From Tetragonia tetragonoides (taxonomy: Eukaryota; Streptophyta; Magnoliopsida; Caryophyllales; Aizoaceae), in NCBI GenBank assembly GCA_038025085.1, contig CM076144.1, positions 43,063,001 to 43,127,000 of the forward strand: a DNA stretch of 64,000 nt. Reading direction: 5' to 3'. A program made the translations under genes and the position numbers. Under the pieces are notes generated by a model. It was not told the origin of the DNA. It searched no databases and saw nothing but the letters and a program-made list of their open reading frames with translations. This document shows, in pieces, positions 23,001 to 35,972 of this stretch (positions are counted from its first letter, which is position 1; every line of letters starts with the position of its first letter).

Positions 23001-23319
23001 GAACAGCCTACAACACAATTCTGAGGGTTTTTCAACCCTCACCTCTTCTATCCCTTTCGCTTACTGTAATGACTTTCTAATCAAGGATTTGCTAGGATGC
23101 ATGTATCCTAGAGTAGTTAACATTAGTCTGTAACTAACTCCTATTCGCGTGACGATTATATTTAAGTTTTCCTTTCTAACAAAAAAAAAAATAAAATCTC
23201 AAAGCATACTTTCAAATGAGTCCAATATTGACTATGTGTGGACGAATTGTTAACGATTAAGTTTAGAAAATCAATTCAGTTCAATTTAATTCATTTCGTC
23301 AGGTGAATCAAATGGAGCC
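20048..23319. mobile_element. MITE split by a LINE insertion
   Basis: The left end GGCTTTGTTTGATTCA (20,048) and the reverse complement of the right end, GGCTCCATTTGATTCA (to 23,319), match at 13 of 16 bases. Both are followed inward by CAGTTCAG/CAATTCAGTTCAATTT-type sequence. Flanking bases are GTA and TTA, close to the TWA target of PIF/Harbinger elements. The LINE at 20,162-23,190 fills the middle, so the MITE was there first. Confidence 0.55.
20162..23190 (+). mobile_element. 5'-truncated L1-type LINE with RT and RNase H
   Basis: One reading frame runs from about 20,162 to the stop at 23,131-23,133, broken only by TAG codons at 20,800-20,802 and 22,381-22,383. Reverse transcriptase landmarks are in order: FRPIGLCNTLYKC, KIDLEKAYD, RGIRQGDPLSPYLF and FADDLILF. 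A Cys-rich zf-RVT segment (CSICDSGFENSLHILRDC) and an RNase H domain (NVDAAYKD, AELLALEEGL, NMDS) follow. The N-terminal endonuclease and first ORF are absent, as in incomplete reverse transcription. A short 3' UTR ends in an A-tract near 23,180. With only two stops and no frameshift the copy is fairly young. Target duplications could not be fixed. Confidence 0.85.
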
Positions 23320-23659
23320 TTAGTGGGACGAATGAAGTATAATGTAGGATGCAATTTTATGCAAATAGGTAATTACTAAATTCTCACCTATACCAAAATC
23401 TCCCTAAGATGTATTTCCAAAAAGAGTGTAAATTCTCTATTTCCACGAGATTCACGTTCCGGAATGTACTAGCACAATCATGATTCATGTCTCTCCTAAT
23501 CTCCTTGGCGTTTGTGCCCCCTGAATTAGTGAATTATGAACATTTTGATACGCTCATATCTTCAAAAGTCAAAAAAAAAAAAAAAAAAATATACGCTCCC
23601 AACTCTCCTCTCCATAGACGGAGACTGGTAGAAATTGAGGCAATGAATGGTTGCTCATC

Positions 23660-23710
23660 TCTCCACGCTTCATGAGAGAGAGAGAGAGAGAAAGTGGCTA
23701 TATACATAAA
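23660..23710 (+). promoter_or_regulatory. (GA)n tract and TATA box upstream of CAT-A
   Basis: A GA repeat (about 23,675-23,691) is followed by GGCTATATACAT (23,696-23,707), a TATA-like element about 250 bp upstream of the CAT-A ATG. The same arrangement is conserved upstream of CAT-B, supporting a promoter role. This is inference from position and conservation. Confidence 0.5.
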
Positions 23711-23958
23711 TACATTTCATGTCAACTCCCTTATTGTTGCTTGTCCCATACTACTCTGCTGAGTATCTTTTGATGATAATATAAATATTATTCACTTGGG
23801 GTTTTTCAAACATGGGTCTGTGTTAGAAGTGGCAGATATTGATCTATATCACAGACCCAACTGGCTTTTGACTTTTCATACATTTGATTTTAAGCAATAC
23901 CCAATTTGGAAAAATTGATCAAATTTGGGAATTTTGGAGACAAAAGAAGATTTGATTG

Positions 23959-26900
23959 ATGGGCATGGTGGAAAATTGTGAAGGAAATTGGTTGATGGGT
24001 TTCAAAGGTTTAACAAGGAGAAAGCAAGTTGATAATGATCTCAATGTGGATCTGGGTCATCATACTCATGGATTGGCTAAGAGATTGACTGTTATTGACC
24101 TTGTTGGAATTGGTATTTTCTGAATTCTATTTCGGAATTTGTTTTCTTTTCTCAAGTTTATATCTTTCTATTGTGCTCTATGTTTTTATCTTTTAGTTAG
24201 GCTAGTTTCTTTCATAATGTATGCTACATGTTGTGTGTTTGATGTCAAAAATGCTACTTGATGTAAGCTGGGGTGATTGAGTATCTTGTTGGAAATGGCG
24301 CTTTCTGATTCTATTAGGGGACTTGTCTACTTTTCTCAAGTTAATATCATTATTTTTTGTGCTCTATGTATTTATCCTTTGCTTGGGCCCAATTCTTTTT
24401 GCACAATGCGTTTAAGCTACATGTTCTGTGTTTCATGTGAAATATGCTACTTGATTTAAGCTGGGGCGATTGATGATACACCCTTTTCATTAAGCTGTTC
24501 AGCTCATGTTTGTAGTTCAGGGTTTGGATCACTGAAAAACAGCAAATAGGCACAATGGGTTTAGCCCAATTGTAGAATGTACAAATGAGTCATGAGTTAT
24601 TTGTGTCTTAGAATTGGGTTTCGAAATCTCAACACCTTGCAATGTGAGCTGTTCCTGTAGAAGGAAAGTTAGGATTGGTATTGAGATGATCTGGCTCTTG
24701 TAGTATTCACTGAACAGTCAGTTTGATTGAGGTGCATATGATTACCATGAGGTAGCTTAAACATTGTGATGCTCTCAAGATGTCGGATATTGTTTAGCTG
24801 TATGCTTTGAAACTATTTTGTGTTTTCTTTTGAATTTGGCTTTCTCTGAGAACCTTGTCATCTTCCATCAATGAGTCCCAACATAGCTTATTCTTCACCT
24901 TCTGCTTTTTATAGATACTTTCTGGGTATGGTTGTGCTTGACAGCCCTCATTGGCATATTATTAGCACCAGGTGTCCAATATATAAGAATTTAAGTTAAG
25001 GATAGTTTGTGCTGGCCAAATTAGTTATTAGCTGCTGCTGAGGAGAGTTCTCTACTCCCAAGTTGTGTGCTTTTTGGTTTGCTCGGCTTGACAGTAAAAA
25101 TTTGTCTTTTTTTTTGTCAAGTTGATGATTTCATTTCGAGCATGATGATTCCCTTAATAAATACTTTAATCTCACTATGTTTAGAAGTAGACTTGTTAAC
25201 CCTCAAATAAAAGTTCATTTCCGTGTTTCCTGAAAAGTTGATATTACATTAAAGATGAGGTCTGGCATGTTTGCCTAGTATTTCACAGTGAGATACACGA
25301 TTCTTCGGCATTCCCCAATGTATTATCACTTTTTAGCTTTTAATTTATCTGCTTATTGCACCTGCGTGTCTGCGAGTTTTAGGAGAATTATTGTGTTGAT
25401 TGTTTTATGTCCTTGGATGCTGGTTTACATTCATAGTTCATTTTTCAGGTGTTGGAACTACCATTGGTGCTGGAGTTTACATCCTTATCGGGAATGTTGC
25501 CAGAGAACACACAGGCCCTGCCCTTGCTCTTGCTTTCCTAATAGCTGGAATAGCTGCTGCCCTGTCTGCATTTTGCTATGCGGAGCTTTCCTGTCGTTGC
25601 CCCTCGGCTGGAAGTGCTTACCATTATTCATACATATGTATTGGGGAAGGGTAAGTAATATCGATCTGCTGCTGTAATATTTCATGATGTATTGTTTTCC
25701 GTAACCACATAATCAATGTTTTACATGAAATTTATGGAAGTATAAGGTTTGAACTGTTGGTGAACCCTTCCCAGAGTTCTGATTTACAGTGTCGAAGTAT
25801 GTGAGTCTGTTTAGTGGCTTTCTTGATTTATTGCAGTGTTGCCTGGGTGATTGGTTGGGCTCTAATACTGGAATACGCCATTGGAGGTTCAGTTGTTGCT
25901 AGGGGCGTTACCCCAAACCTGGTATTGCCTTCTGCTTTATGCTTATCTTCAACTTAATTTGAGATGTATTTTTCAGCAAGAGCCAATTATAGAAAATGTT
26001 GGTTGTTGATTTTTGTGAGTTTATGCCTGTTCATATTCCCAACATCCCATGGGTGCCTCCAGGAGCTCATATCATTTGACTATTGTATATCAAATCAGAC
26101 AATGTGGGGACTTGTTTTAAAAAAATATATTTCCTGTTGGAAATAGGATGGCTGATTCTTCTTTATAGACATGTTTAGACTCCAGATTGTTTTGTTCCCT
26201 GCTTATTGGGTAATTAAGCAAGAACTTTGCAGGATCTGCTTCTACCAGATGTAGCAACGGTCAATAGATATAGCTGCATTCTTAAATCACCATTGTTGTA
26301 TGGTTTCAGGCCTCATTTTTTGGAGGACAGGAATATCTGCCAGCATTTCTAGCGCGACATACTATACTTGGCATTGTAGTTGACCCATGTGCTGCTGGCC
26401 TCGTCTTCATAGCCACAATACTCTTGTGCTGTGGAATCAAGGAAGTATGCCTCCAATCTCTTCGTTATTAAATCTATTGCCAACTTTATGTTCCTTCCAA
26501 AATGTAAGATTCGTTCATTTTCTTTAGTGAAATGTTCTTTCCTTCCAGAGTACAATGGCACAGACAATCGTTACAGCAATAAATATTTGTGCATTGATTT
26601 TTGTAATTTTGACTGGAGGATACCTGGCCTTCAAGAATGGGTGGGTTGGATATGAACTTTCTAACGGGTAAGCTGCCTATGTTGAGGAAATTTTCTGTTA
26701 AAAATACCTTGTACACAGCCAAGAATTGACCTTCAGTTTCTAAATTGTAGGTATTTTCCTTTTGGAGTGAATGGAGTGCTTGCCGGTTCTGCAACAGTCT
26801 TCTTTTCATATATTGGTTTTGATTCAGTGACTGCCACTGCCGAGGAGGTATGTTGTAACTATGTTTTGGTGTGATGGTTGTAAATGGTGTAGATGGTGGT

Positions 26901-29900
26901 GAAAGACAGGAGAGTGGGCTACTAACTATTTGATTAGATTGTCCTCCCTTGAGCTTACCATTTGTATGCCTAATTGGTTCAACAGGTTAAGAATCCTAAG
27001 AAAGATTTGCCCTGGGGTATATGCATCTCATTATCTTTGAGTTGTGTACTCTATATGCTTCTTTCTCTCGTTATCGTTGGATTAGTTCCATATTACGATT
27101 TGGATGAAGACACTCCAATTTCATCGGCGTTCTCTGTGTATGGCATGCAATGGGCAGCGTAAGTCTCAATTTCTGATGCTCATGTGCTATTTTCTTTTAA
27201 TATTCAAATTTTGATGTGCTTGGTTTCCTTTGGTGGGAGTCTCACTAGGTGTTTTTTGTTGTGTTTGTTAAGTGCAGCTATATTATAACAACTGGAGCAG
27301 TAATGGCTCTGCTTGCAGCCTTAATGGGCTCGCTTCTTCCCCAGGTGTGTATATGTATTATGTGATCATCGAGTCTTTATTTTTCATGTAGGATTTCTAT
27401 TTTTTCTAACTCCTAGATTCATGTGTTCCCATATTGTATCCCTTCATGTTCAAATAAGTTGGTATTAAGGTCTACCTGATTGTATTTTTTGTGTTCTGTT
27501 GGAAAGCATTTATCATCAATCTTCTAGTTGTGAGGAGTAAAGAAATAACAATAATAATGGCAATTCAGTTTTTCAGTATAGCTTATTAATAAGGTAATGT
27601 TGGTTCGATTTGTTTAAGATCAGTATCTTTGAATACATTTTTGGATTAGTTTCTTGGATGGTCTTTAAATGTTTCAACATAGAACGTTATTTTATGGATA
27701 TGCACTCTGAAGGTTCACCCAGCAAGACATTAAGCATAGGGAACCCAATTAAAGCAGGCACAAGTTTTATAACTTCCATGAAGATCATCTATTTTGCACC
27801 AAGTAAAATAAAATATGGTTGCCTTGAACATGGGAAGCAACATAGACCCTCCTTGGATGATTTCATTTTTATATTGCTTACTGCAATTATAATACTTGTG
27901 GGTATATTTTCTGCCCTTCTTCTCCATTGCTGGGGGGCATAATTGTGGTGAATATAACTTGCTACCTTCAATTTCATCAAAGGGGAGGTTTATCATAAAA
28001 ATGTTAGTCTTCCAAGTTATAAAGGAACAAGCATTCCGCTGAAACGGGGTCTGGTGAGGAATGAGGATAGATGCACATAATCTCACTCAAACAGAAAACA
28101 GAGAGGCTGTTTCTGAAAGACCCCAGCAGAAAGAAAACATATAATAGTTAGTATAGGTAGTAATAAAGCTAATGGGATTTTATTAGAGTAGTAATTAGGA
28201 GGTCTGATATGAGTTATGACCAATAGTGGTAATAATAGTGATAATACTAACAATAGTGGAGTTGCCATGTAAGAGAAGCATTCACCTACTGAAGGCCTCT
28301 TACTTCCAAATTAAAATGCTGAAAATTATTCCGGGAATGAAAATTTCATTTTATAGTCATAACACATAGTAGATCCAAGGTAGTAATCAAGGATTACTGA
28401 TAATTATGTGAACATACCAGTGCAGTTAAATTTTTCAATCTTCTTTTCAGTAACAGATTTCGTGGTCATTGCCAATTTTTTTATCTGATTGATGAAGTTC
28501 GAAAGGAGATACTTGCAAAAGAACTTCGATGGACTCGTGAGATTTGGAACTCGTCCTAGCTAGACCAGCCCCCCTTTTTGCTGGAGCTATACTTCATACC
28601 TTTTTCCTTCCCCACCAAACAGATGTGTCTTAGTCACCACATTGCTAGAATACAATCCTACGTGAACCTTTGGTCACCGTGTCCCAACTGATGTGGTATC
28701 CTTTCCTCTGCGCTCCAATATCCAACCATAGAGTGCTCCTCATAAGTTTCTTCTCCTTTCAAGCCACCTCCACTGAGAGCCTGCATGCTAGGAATGTAAG
28801 TTTGACAGATGGTAACTGTCACTTCTTCAGCATTTTGTACCTTCTTTCAGAACAAACCATTTCCTCTCCTTTCCAATGCCCAAACAAAGAATGTTTCTCA
28901 TAAGTTTCTCTTGTTTCATGCCAGCCCCACAATCTAGAATGTTCGGAGACAAATTAGAGCACCGTAGCACCCCGGTTTAGATCACTGTATCGCCCTCCCC
29001 AAAACAAAAAAGAAAAAGCCTTTCTGTAGTTCCTACCTAGGTCTTTTTTAACACCTGAACGTTAATTCCTTCAACTATCACCCAATGGAGCTCCTAGGTA
29101 GGCGTGGGGCCAAATATGAATGCATAAGTCTCTGAGGTAGAAGTGTCCGCAATGTCCCCATACTGCTAGATTTTACCTGATTAGTCATAGGACCAGTGAC
29201 CATTTGGAATCATATAGATAATTCAATTTGGAAAGGAAACCTAAGGTTGATACTAGAGAAGGGATGAAATTCCCTTTTGGAGGGGAAGGAAAATTCTCCA
29301 GCATGGTGGAATATGATTTATAATTCATCTCTCACAAGAACTCATTGGTTATGGATTTGGTTCCTCTCCAATACGCTATTTTTCGCATTTATGCATTATA
29401 CTTGTGGATGTTTGCCACGAGTGGAAGATTTTACTTAACCCTTTTCTTTATATTCAACTTAACACGTGGCAAGTACCCACAAGTATAATGCATAAATGGT
29501 GTATTGGAGAGGATTCTAATCCATTGGTTATACATGCAGAATGGCAAAGAAATATAACACAGCTCACAAATTGGTAGCAGTCTAAAATTAGTACTGAAAT
29601 CTTGAAAAAACATTATAGTGTTATAAATAATGTGATAGCAAGACCTTGACTACTTTTCTGATCAAATGGTTTTTACTGTGTGTAACTGTTTTATACAGTC
29701 ACATAACTTTTGATTGTTCACAGAATGACATTGGCATATGGATATAATTTTGTTATCTATTTACTAGTTTGTTATCATTCGATTGGTGAATTTACAACTG
29801 CCTCTTGTTGCTGTTCGTGCTGGCCACTGGGTAAAATATTGCTGGTCTCTGTTAATTGTTTATTCTGTTAATCTGTTCAGTCTCGAATTCTGATGGCCAT

Positions 29901-31905
29901 GGCTAGAGATGGGTTGCTACCAGCCTTCTTTTCTGATATTAATAAACGCACCCATGTTCCAGTGAAGGGCACAGTAGCAACTGGTGTTCTCGCTGCAACG
30001 CTGGCATTCTTTATGGACGTATCAGAGTTGGCAGGAATGGTATGTTAACTTCTGCAAAGCAATTTAATATAGGTATCTGCTTGTGTTACTTTGAAAAGTT
30101 GCTGGACAACACAAACAGGATTGGCTTCTTCTGTGCAGGTTAGTGTGGGCACATTGCTTGCATTTACTGCTGTTGCAATATCAGTGTTAATTATCAGATA
30201 TGTTCCTCCACATGAGGTACTACAACAATCATCTTCTGGGAAATCTTCATCTGCAGCAAGTGGACATATAAATGAGGACATTGTCAAAGGTCCTTTTGTC
30301 TTGGCTGAGGATGATTGTGAAGGATTACTAGAGAAAAGGGATCCAGGTTATGAAGCACCTATGTGTAAAGAAACATCTTCAGGTAAACTTTTTCATCAGA
30401 TACTTTGAGTTTGCTGTTTTCCTGTCAAACTTCCTATTGATTTTTCCGTTTATTTCGTTTTCGGTTTTAAGTGTTCTGTTGATGTCATGAGCAAGAAACC
30501 CAAAATATTGACTTACTATTCCCCCAGCTAAGATAAGGGAGAGAAGGTAATGGAAAGTGTTATTTTGGATTACTAGGGTAATGACTTATTCACACGCTGT
30601 TTGGTACAGGAATCAATATGCTAGCGGTAAAATGGTAACTTTGAAGATACTAATATATCCGAACTATTACAAACCAAAAACATACCACAAGGAAATAAAA
30701 ATTGCTTCTAACTCCAAAACATGCTTGGTCCCTATATTAGGTTGCTTTTGTACTAGTTCGTCTAGGTTGCTTGAACTTTTAAGGGTATAAGGTCCGACGA
30801 GGCAAACACAAACATTCCTTGACCTGTTCCCTTGCAATCCTAGTTCTGATACTTTTAGGTTATTGAAAATGCAGACAAACCAAAGTGGCAGCAAAGACGG
30901 AACTTGGCTGCATGGTTCATAAGTATGATTTCTATAGGTGTTCTTGTTTTTACATCCGCTGCTTCTGTGGAAACCATTCCCAGGTATGTTCACGTCAAAC
31001 CTTCCAAAAACTTAAGTTTTTGTAACTGATACTTCATATGACTGGTGGTTCTGGTTTTCGTACAATTGCTACTCCGATTGATCATTTTTTTTTTTTTTTG
31101 CCAGCCCTGCTCGCATCACACTGTGTGGATTAGGTGGTTCTATTTTCTTGGCCGGGCTGATTGGCCTTGCGTACATAGGTCCAGATGCTGCATCAGATAG
31201 ATTTGGGCACAGAGGAGGTAAACTCAAAAACATCTCATAGTGAATTCTGCCAATCCTGGCACTAGTTTGATGAACGTTACTAGTAGGAATGTGGGATTCC
31301 CCGATTATTTGAAAACTGACAAATAAATAGTTAACATGTAGCCAAACAATAGTTATGTATACCGAACAAGTAGGCCAATAATTACACCCAACAAGTAGGC
31401 CAATAATTGTTATAGATATCCAACTGTGCCCATCATTTTTCCTCTTTTCAAAGGCAACATGATTATATACATTTATGGTGCACTATTAGATTTAGAACTG
31501 TCCATATGTGAACAATGTCTCTTTTACTTGGTAAAATATATCAACTCTTGACATCCCTTATCTTCAGGTTTCATTTGTCCCTTTGTTCCATACTTGCCTG
31601 CTGCGAGTGCCCTTATAAACACATACCTTATCATAAATCTTGGGTGAGTATTTGTTATTGTTAGATTATTGATTCTTCAGCCATATCTTACTGAGTTTTT
31701 CCTGGGATGATTTTTCTAGAACTGATTATTCGATGAATCTGAACTTGACAGTGCTAGCACATGGATTCGTGTTTCAATATGGCTTCTTATAGGAGTTTTA
31801 GTTTACTTATTCTATGGGAGAACACACAGCTCCTTGTCAGATACAGCATACGTCAACATAACTCGTACTGAAGATGCACATGTTCCCTCATCAGAGTACT
31901 CTTAG
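23959..31905 (+). CDS. CAT: CAT-A: cationic amino acid transporter, intact
   Basis: Fourteen exons: 23,959-24,112; 25,449-25,650; 25,837-25,921; 26,310-26,444; 26,549-26,667; 26,751-26,847; 26,986-27,158; 27,278-27,344; 29,881-30,039; 30,139-30,382; 30,875-30,983; 31,105-31,217; 31,568-31,643; 31,752-31,905. They join in frame to 628 aa, close to the 600-635 aa of Arabidopsis CAT2/CAT4. An in-frame stop lies two codons upstream of the ATG. Landmarks are RRKQVD near the N-terminus, GVGTTIGAGVYILIG (52-66) of the APC-superfamily first helix, CYAELSCRCPSAGSAYHY, and RILMAMARDGLLP (346-358). About 14 membrane helices are expected. Family members move Arg, Lys and related amino acids, with the CAT2/3/4 group mostly on the tonoplast; substrate and location here are inferred. 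Intron 8 is 2.5 kb. Confidence 0.93.
27560..28900. other. Intron 8 of CAT-A, segment without a counterpart in CAT-B
   Basis: CAT-A and CAT-B introns align again from about 28,930 (45,310 in CAT-B), but this stretch has no match at the equivalent place in CAT-B, where a LINE remnant sits instead. It contains no recognisable protein or element end. It may be an old insertion or the ancestral intron lost from CAT-B. Confidence 0.35.
29353..29522. mobile_element. 170-bp MITE in intron 8 of CAT-A, 9-bp target duplication
   Basis: Ends GGATTTGGTTCCTCTCC and GGATTAGAATCCTCTCC (reverse complement of the right end) begin an imperfect hairpin of about 70-bp arms. ATTGGTTAT flanks it at 29,344-29,352 and 29,523-29,531. 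Nine-base duplications suggest a Mutator-like element. CAT-B intron 8 at about 45,740 has the uninterrupted site (CATTGGTTCTACATTC), a natural empty allele. Confidence 0.8.
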
Positions 31906-33840
31906 GTCTTAGCTTGATTCCTGCTAGGCTATTTTTGAGCTACAGAAGTGTTCCCCCTACAAAAGTAAATGTGTTTGTACTTGTATCATTAGCCATTATT
32001 TGTAAATTTATTGGCGAAAATCACAGGCAGTCAGTCAATTTGTACAGCCATCTATATTTATTACTGAAGGGTGTTGAAGGTCTTTAGACGCAACACCCTC
32101 CTTATCCATAAGTTGGAATCCATGAAGGCATCGATGTTGTGGACCTGTGGTATAGGTAAGACGAATGTAAGATAGAGAACCGGGTTCACAATGTATTCAT
32201 ATTCATAGTTATGGTAATCAATTTACCATTCTGTATCGATTTTGGCTTCAGTGCTCTGGTATATCTTATTTATGCAGTATAGATCATAATAGAATATGTT
32301 GTGCTTTTTCCGAACTAACAACATTATACGTTCCTCAACAGCCTCAAGTTTGTATATACTGTGGTGTTAGTCCGTGTATTTTTATTTTGGTGCTTTAAGT
32401 CCTTGTCGTTCCTTCTGTTAGTAATTCTGGTAAAGAAAAGTTTAAATAGGCATGAAAAACATGCACAAAGCATTTGAAAAATGATTTCGACTACCAAAAA
32501 TTAAAAGAAAGCAAATTAAATTAGGTTCTTGATTGGCACGTACTGTCCACTGATGATCAATAATAATCTCACCAAATTATCAACAAAAATTGAACAAGAA
32601 TAGTGTTAGTTCTCGTTTTTCTCACGGGTAATTACAATTTAAAGAGTGTGTTTTTTATAAGATGAACTTAAACCTATTTTACGGACACATCTAAACTGTT
32701 ATGAATGTTTTTGTAAGTAGTTTTGGGTGCCCTTGGAAAGCTGTGAGATTGTCTCACACTAGTTAATTCTTTTTATTTTTTAAGTGTAGGTTATATTTTC
32801 ATATTATGACCATTTAAAGAGAAAAATAAGTTTTGGCAAGTATTATTTCCTTGTCATAATAATTTTCCTTTTACTTCTATAACATGCTAATAGGGCTTTG
32901 CCATTGAAATTTCGTGTACCGATTCTCGAACACTTATTATGGTCGAGTATTCATGTGGTAAGTTAATCGTCCAAAGGGAAAGAAAAAAAGGATTTAATGG
33001 AGCGCCTTTTCAATTCTCTCAAAATGGATCTATCCAGACATATATGCCATGGTTCCTTACTAAATTACCATAGAGATTGAGTAAACATGACTAGATGATT
33101 AGAAAGAAAAAAAGTGCACAAAGAAGTAATCTCATGAGCTCTTAAGTTAACCACCAAGAAATTTTTTAGAAGTGGTCGAACTTGGATCTTTGGAATAGAT
33201 TGTAAAAGTTTTAATCCACGTACTTAGGATTTTACCATAATAATTTTCATATATGTACATTAGATTTGGGCAAGAGAACTTTTTCTCCAAACTTATACAA
33301 AAGTAACTATTTTGTAATCCAACATTTTGATGCAGTAGTGAATAGTGATTGTCAATTTGGAAGTAAATAGTGTGATATTTTGAAAGAAACAATAGTACCA
33401 AATGGAGCATTGAAACTATTATAAATTATGTAGTACTACTCTAAAATTGGAGATTTGGCTTTTGATATTTCGTTAGATTAAAAACAAAATAGAGTAATAA
33501 CTATAATAAAATGATAAGTAATCCCAGAATTTTCTTAAAATGTCTTATTCTAATAGAGGTAAATTCTCTTTTTTCGAAAGTTATCATATCAGCACTAATA
33601 CATCGAATCTCATAAAAACTCCAAGCGTGCTTGAGTGAGAGCAGTACTAGGAAAAGGGACCTCGTAGCAAAACAATTCTCTTTTTCCACCAGAATCACGT
33701 TTCAGGAATGTATAAATAATCATAAATTCAAGTGTCTCCTTGGACAGGAACTGGTAGGAAATGCCGAAATGAGGCAGTGAACTGTGAAAGCCAGGTTGCT
33801 CATCTTTCCAAGTCTTCACTCAACGTGAGAAATCTGCCTA
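31906..33840. other. CAT-A 3' UTR and CAT-A/CAT-B intergenic region
   Basis: The first 400 bp are the 3' UTR and match the 3' flank of CAT-B (48,282-48,650). Sequence near 32,745-33,400 (TGAGATTGTCTCACAC, and a stretch with AAATGGAGCATTGAAAC) matches 50,120-50,500 beyond CAT-B, so the duplicated block includes this flank. No gene is seen. Confidence 0.6.
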
Positions 33841-33843
33841 TTA

Positions 33844-33847
<4 letters not shown>

Positions 33848-33888
<41 letters not shown>

Positions 33889-33930
33889 TATATACATTTC
33901 TTTTCTTTGATCGGTGGCTATATACATTTC
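33848..33930 (+). promoter_or_regulatory. (GA)n tract and duplicated TATA box upstream of CAT-B
   Basis: A longer GA repeat than in CAT-A (about 33,847-33,884) is followed by GGCTATATACATTTC, which occurs twice (33,886-33,900 and 33,916-33,930). CAT-A has it once. This is likely the promoter, by analogy with the CAT-A arrangement. Confidence 0.5.
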
Positions 33931-34122
33931 GTTACTCCCCTAGCGTTCCTTGTTCCTTACTAGTTACTACTCTGCCGAGTATCTTTTGATATTAATATGT
34001 ACAGATATTATATTCACTTGGATTATTTCAAACATGGGTCTGTGTTAGAACTGGCAGAAATTGATCTATATAGCAGACCCAACTGGCTTTTGACTTTTCA
34101 TACATTTGATTTTAAGCAAAAG

Positions 34123-34608
34123 TAGGGGTGTAACTGAGTCGAGCCGATTCGGTCAAAGTTCGGCTCGAGCTCGGATCAAATCGAGTTCGAGCCAAGCCCG
34201 AGCCGGTTCGAATGCTTTTCGAGCCGAGCTCGAGCCTACTATGACTCGGCTCGGTCGGCTCGGTTAGCTCGATTTAGTTGATTTTCCTCTCTATTCAAAT
34301 TAAACAATTAAATATATTTAGAGTTTTTTTATTTTTTAAGGGTTTTTTTTTTTCATATGAGAACGTGCAAGGATCACTTATAGTCAAATTCAATTGCACT
34401 TAATTTAAATCAATTTTTTCTAACGTATGTAGATGAGTTTGAATTTGAGCTGAGCCAAACCGAGTCGAGCCGAGCCACGAGTCTAAATCAAACCGAGCCC
34501 GAACCTTAATTATACCGGCTCGGCGAGCTTCAAGCCGAATCAAAACAAAACCGAGCCGAGCCTGAGTCAAGCCTGGCTCGGGCTCGACTCGGCTCGTTTA
34601 CACCCCTA
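34123..34608. mobile_element. 486-bp hAT-type MITE just upstream of the CAT-B ATG
   Basis: Ends TAGGGGTGTAACTGAG and TAGGGGTGTAAACGAG (reverse complement of the right end) bound two arms rich in GAGCCGAGC words. The flanking 8 bp AGCAAAAG/AGCAAAAC match at seven positions, as for hAT elements. CAT-A at 23,890 has the uninterrupted site (TTTTAAGCAATACCC). The element ends 60 bp before the CAT-B start codon and so lies in its leader or core promoter. Confidence 0.85.
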
Positions 34609-35958
34609 AGCAAAACCTAAGTACGAAAATTGATCAAATTTGGGATTTTGGAGACAAAAGTAGATTTGATGGGCATGGTGGAAAATTGTGAAGGAAATTG
34701 TTTGATGGGTTTCAAAGGTTTAACAAGGAGAAAGCAAGTTGATATTGATCTCCCCAGAAATCTGGGTTATCATGGATTGGCTAAGAGATTGACTGTTATT
34801 GACCTTGTTGGAATTGGTACTTTCTGAATTCTGTCTGGGCACTTGTTCTCTTTTCTCAAATTACAAGTTTTCTTGTGTGCTCTATGTTTTCCTCATTGGT
34901 TTGGGCTAATTCTTGTTTCATATTGTATTTAAGCTACATGTTCTGTGTTTGATGTCAAATATGCTACTTTTATGTAAGCTGGAGTTATTTATAATGCTCC
35001 CTTTTCATTAAATTGTTCAGCTCATATTTGTAATTCAGGGTTTTGGTTCAATGAAAAACAGCACATAGGCAATAATGAGTTTAGCCCAGTTGTAGAATCA
35101 ACAAGCGAGTCATGAAATGTTTATTTGTGTCTAAGAATTGGTTTCTGAAGATCAATTCCTTGCAATGTGAGCTGTTCTTGTAGAAGGAAAGTTAGGAATG
35201 ATATTGAGATTATCTGGCTCTTTTAGGATATAGACTGAACAGTCAGTTTGATTGAGGTCATGGTTAGACATCAGAAGCTGGGTATGGGACTTAAAGGTAG
35301 CTTAAACATTGTGATGCTTTCATAATGTCGGATAATGTTGTATTGCATGCGTCCAAACTCCAAACTATTTTACATTTTCTTTTGAATTGGCTTTGCTGAG
35401 ACCCTTTTCTTCTTCTATCAATGAGTCAAAACACAGCTTAAATCTTCACTAACTGCTTGTTATGTATACTTTCTGGCTTTGGTTGTGCTTGATAGCCATC
35501 GTTTCGGCATAGTATTTGTACCAGGTGCCTAGCAATTAAGCATTTTAGATTCTTTAAGGATACTTTGTCCGGGACTAAGTATTTACTAGCTGCTGCTGAC
35601 TGCTGAGGAGATTTCTCTGCTCCAAGTTGTGTGCTTTTATGTTTGCTCGACTTGTCAGTAAACCTGTCGATTTTCTGTCAATGTGATCGATGATTTCTTT
35701 TCGTAATTATACTTCTCTGAACCTCAAAATTCTGTGTCATATACTATTGTCTTAACACCAGTATTAGCGTGATAAATACCTCAATTAATACTTTGACCAC
35801 TATGTTTAAGAGTGCATTTGTTAAGCCTCAGACCAAAGTGTGCTCTCAATTTTTATTTTTCTTGAAAAAAATGTGTCGCTTCATCTGAATGTATCTTTAA
35901 CTTATGATCATTGTGTTGTTTATGCCTTGTTTTTAGATTTGATTCTTCTCAAGACACT

Positions 35959-35972
35959 GCCCCCCCCCCCCC
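35959..35972. repeat. Poly(C) tract in CAT-B intron 1
   Basis: About 12 consecutive C lie within intron 1 of CAT-B. There is no coding content. Confidence 0.8.
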
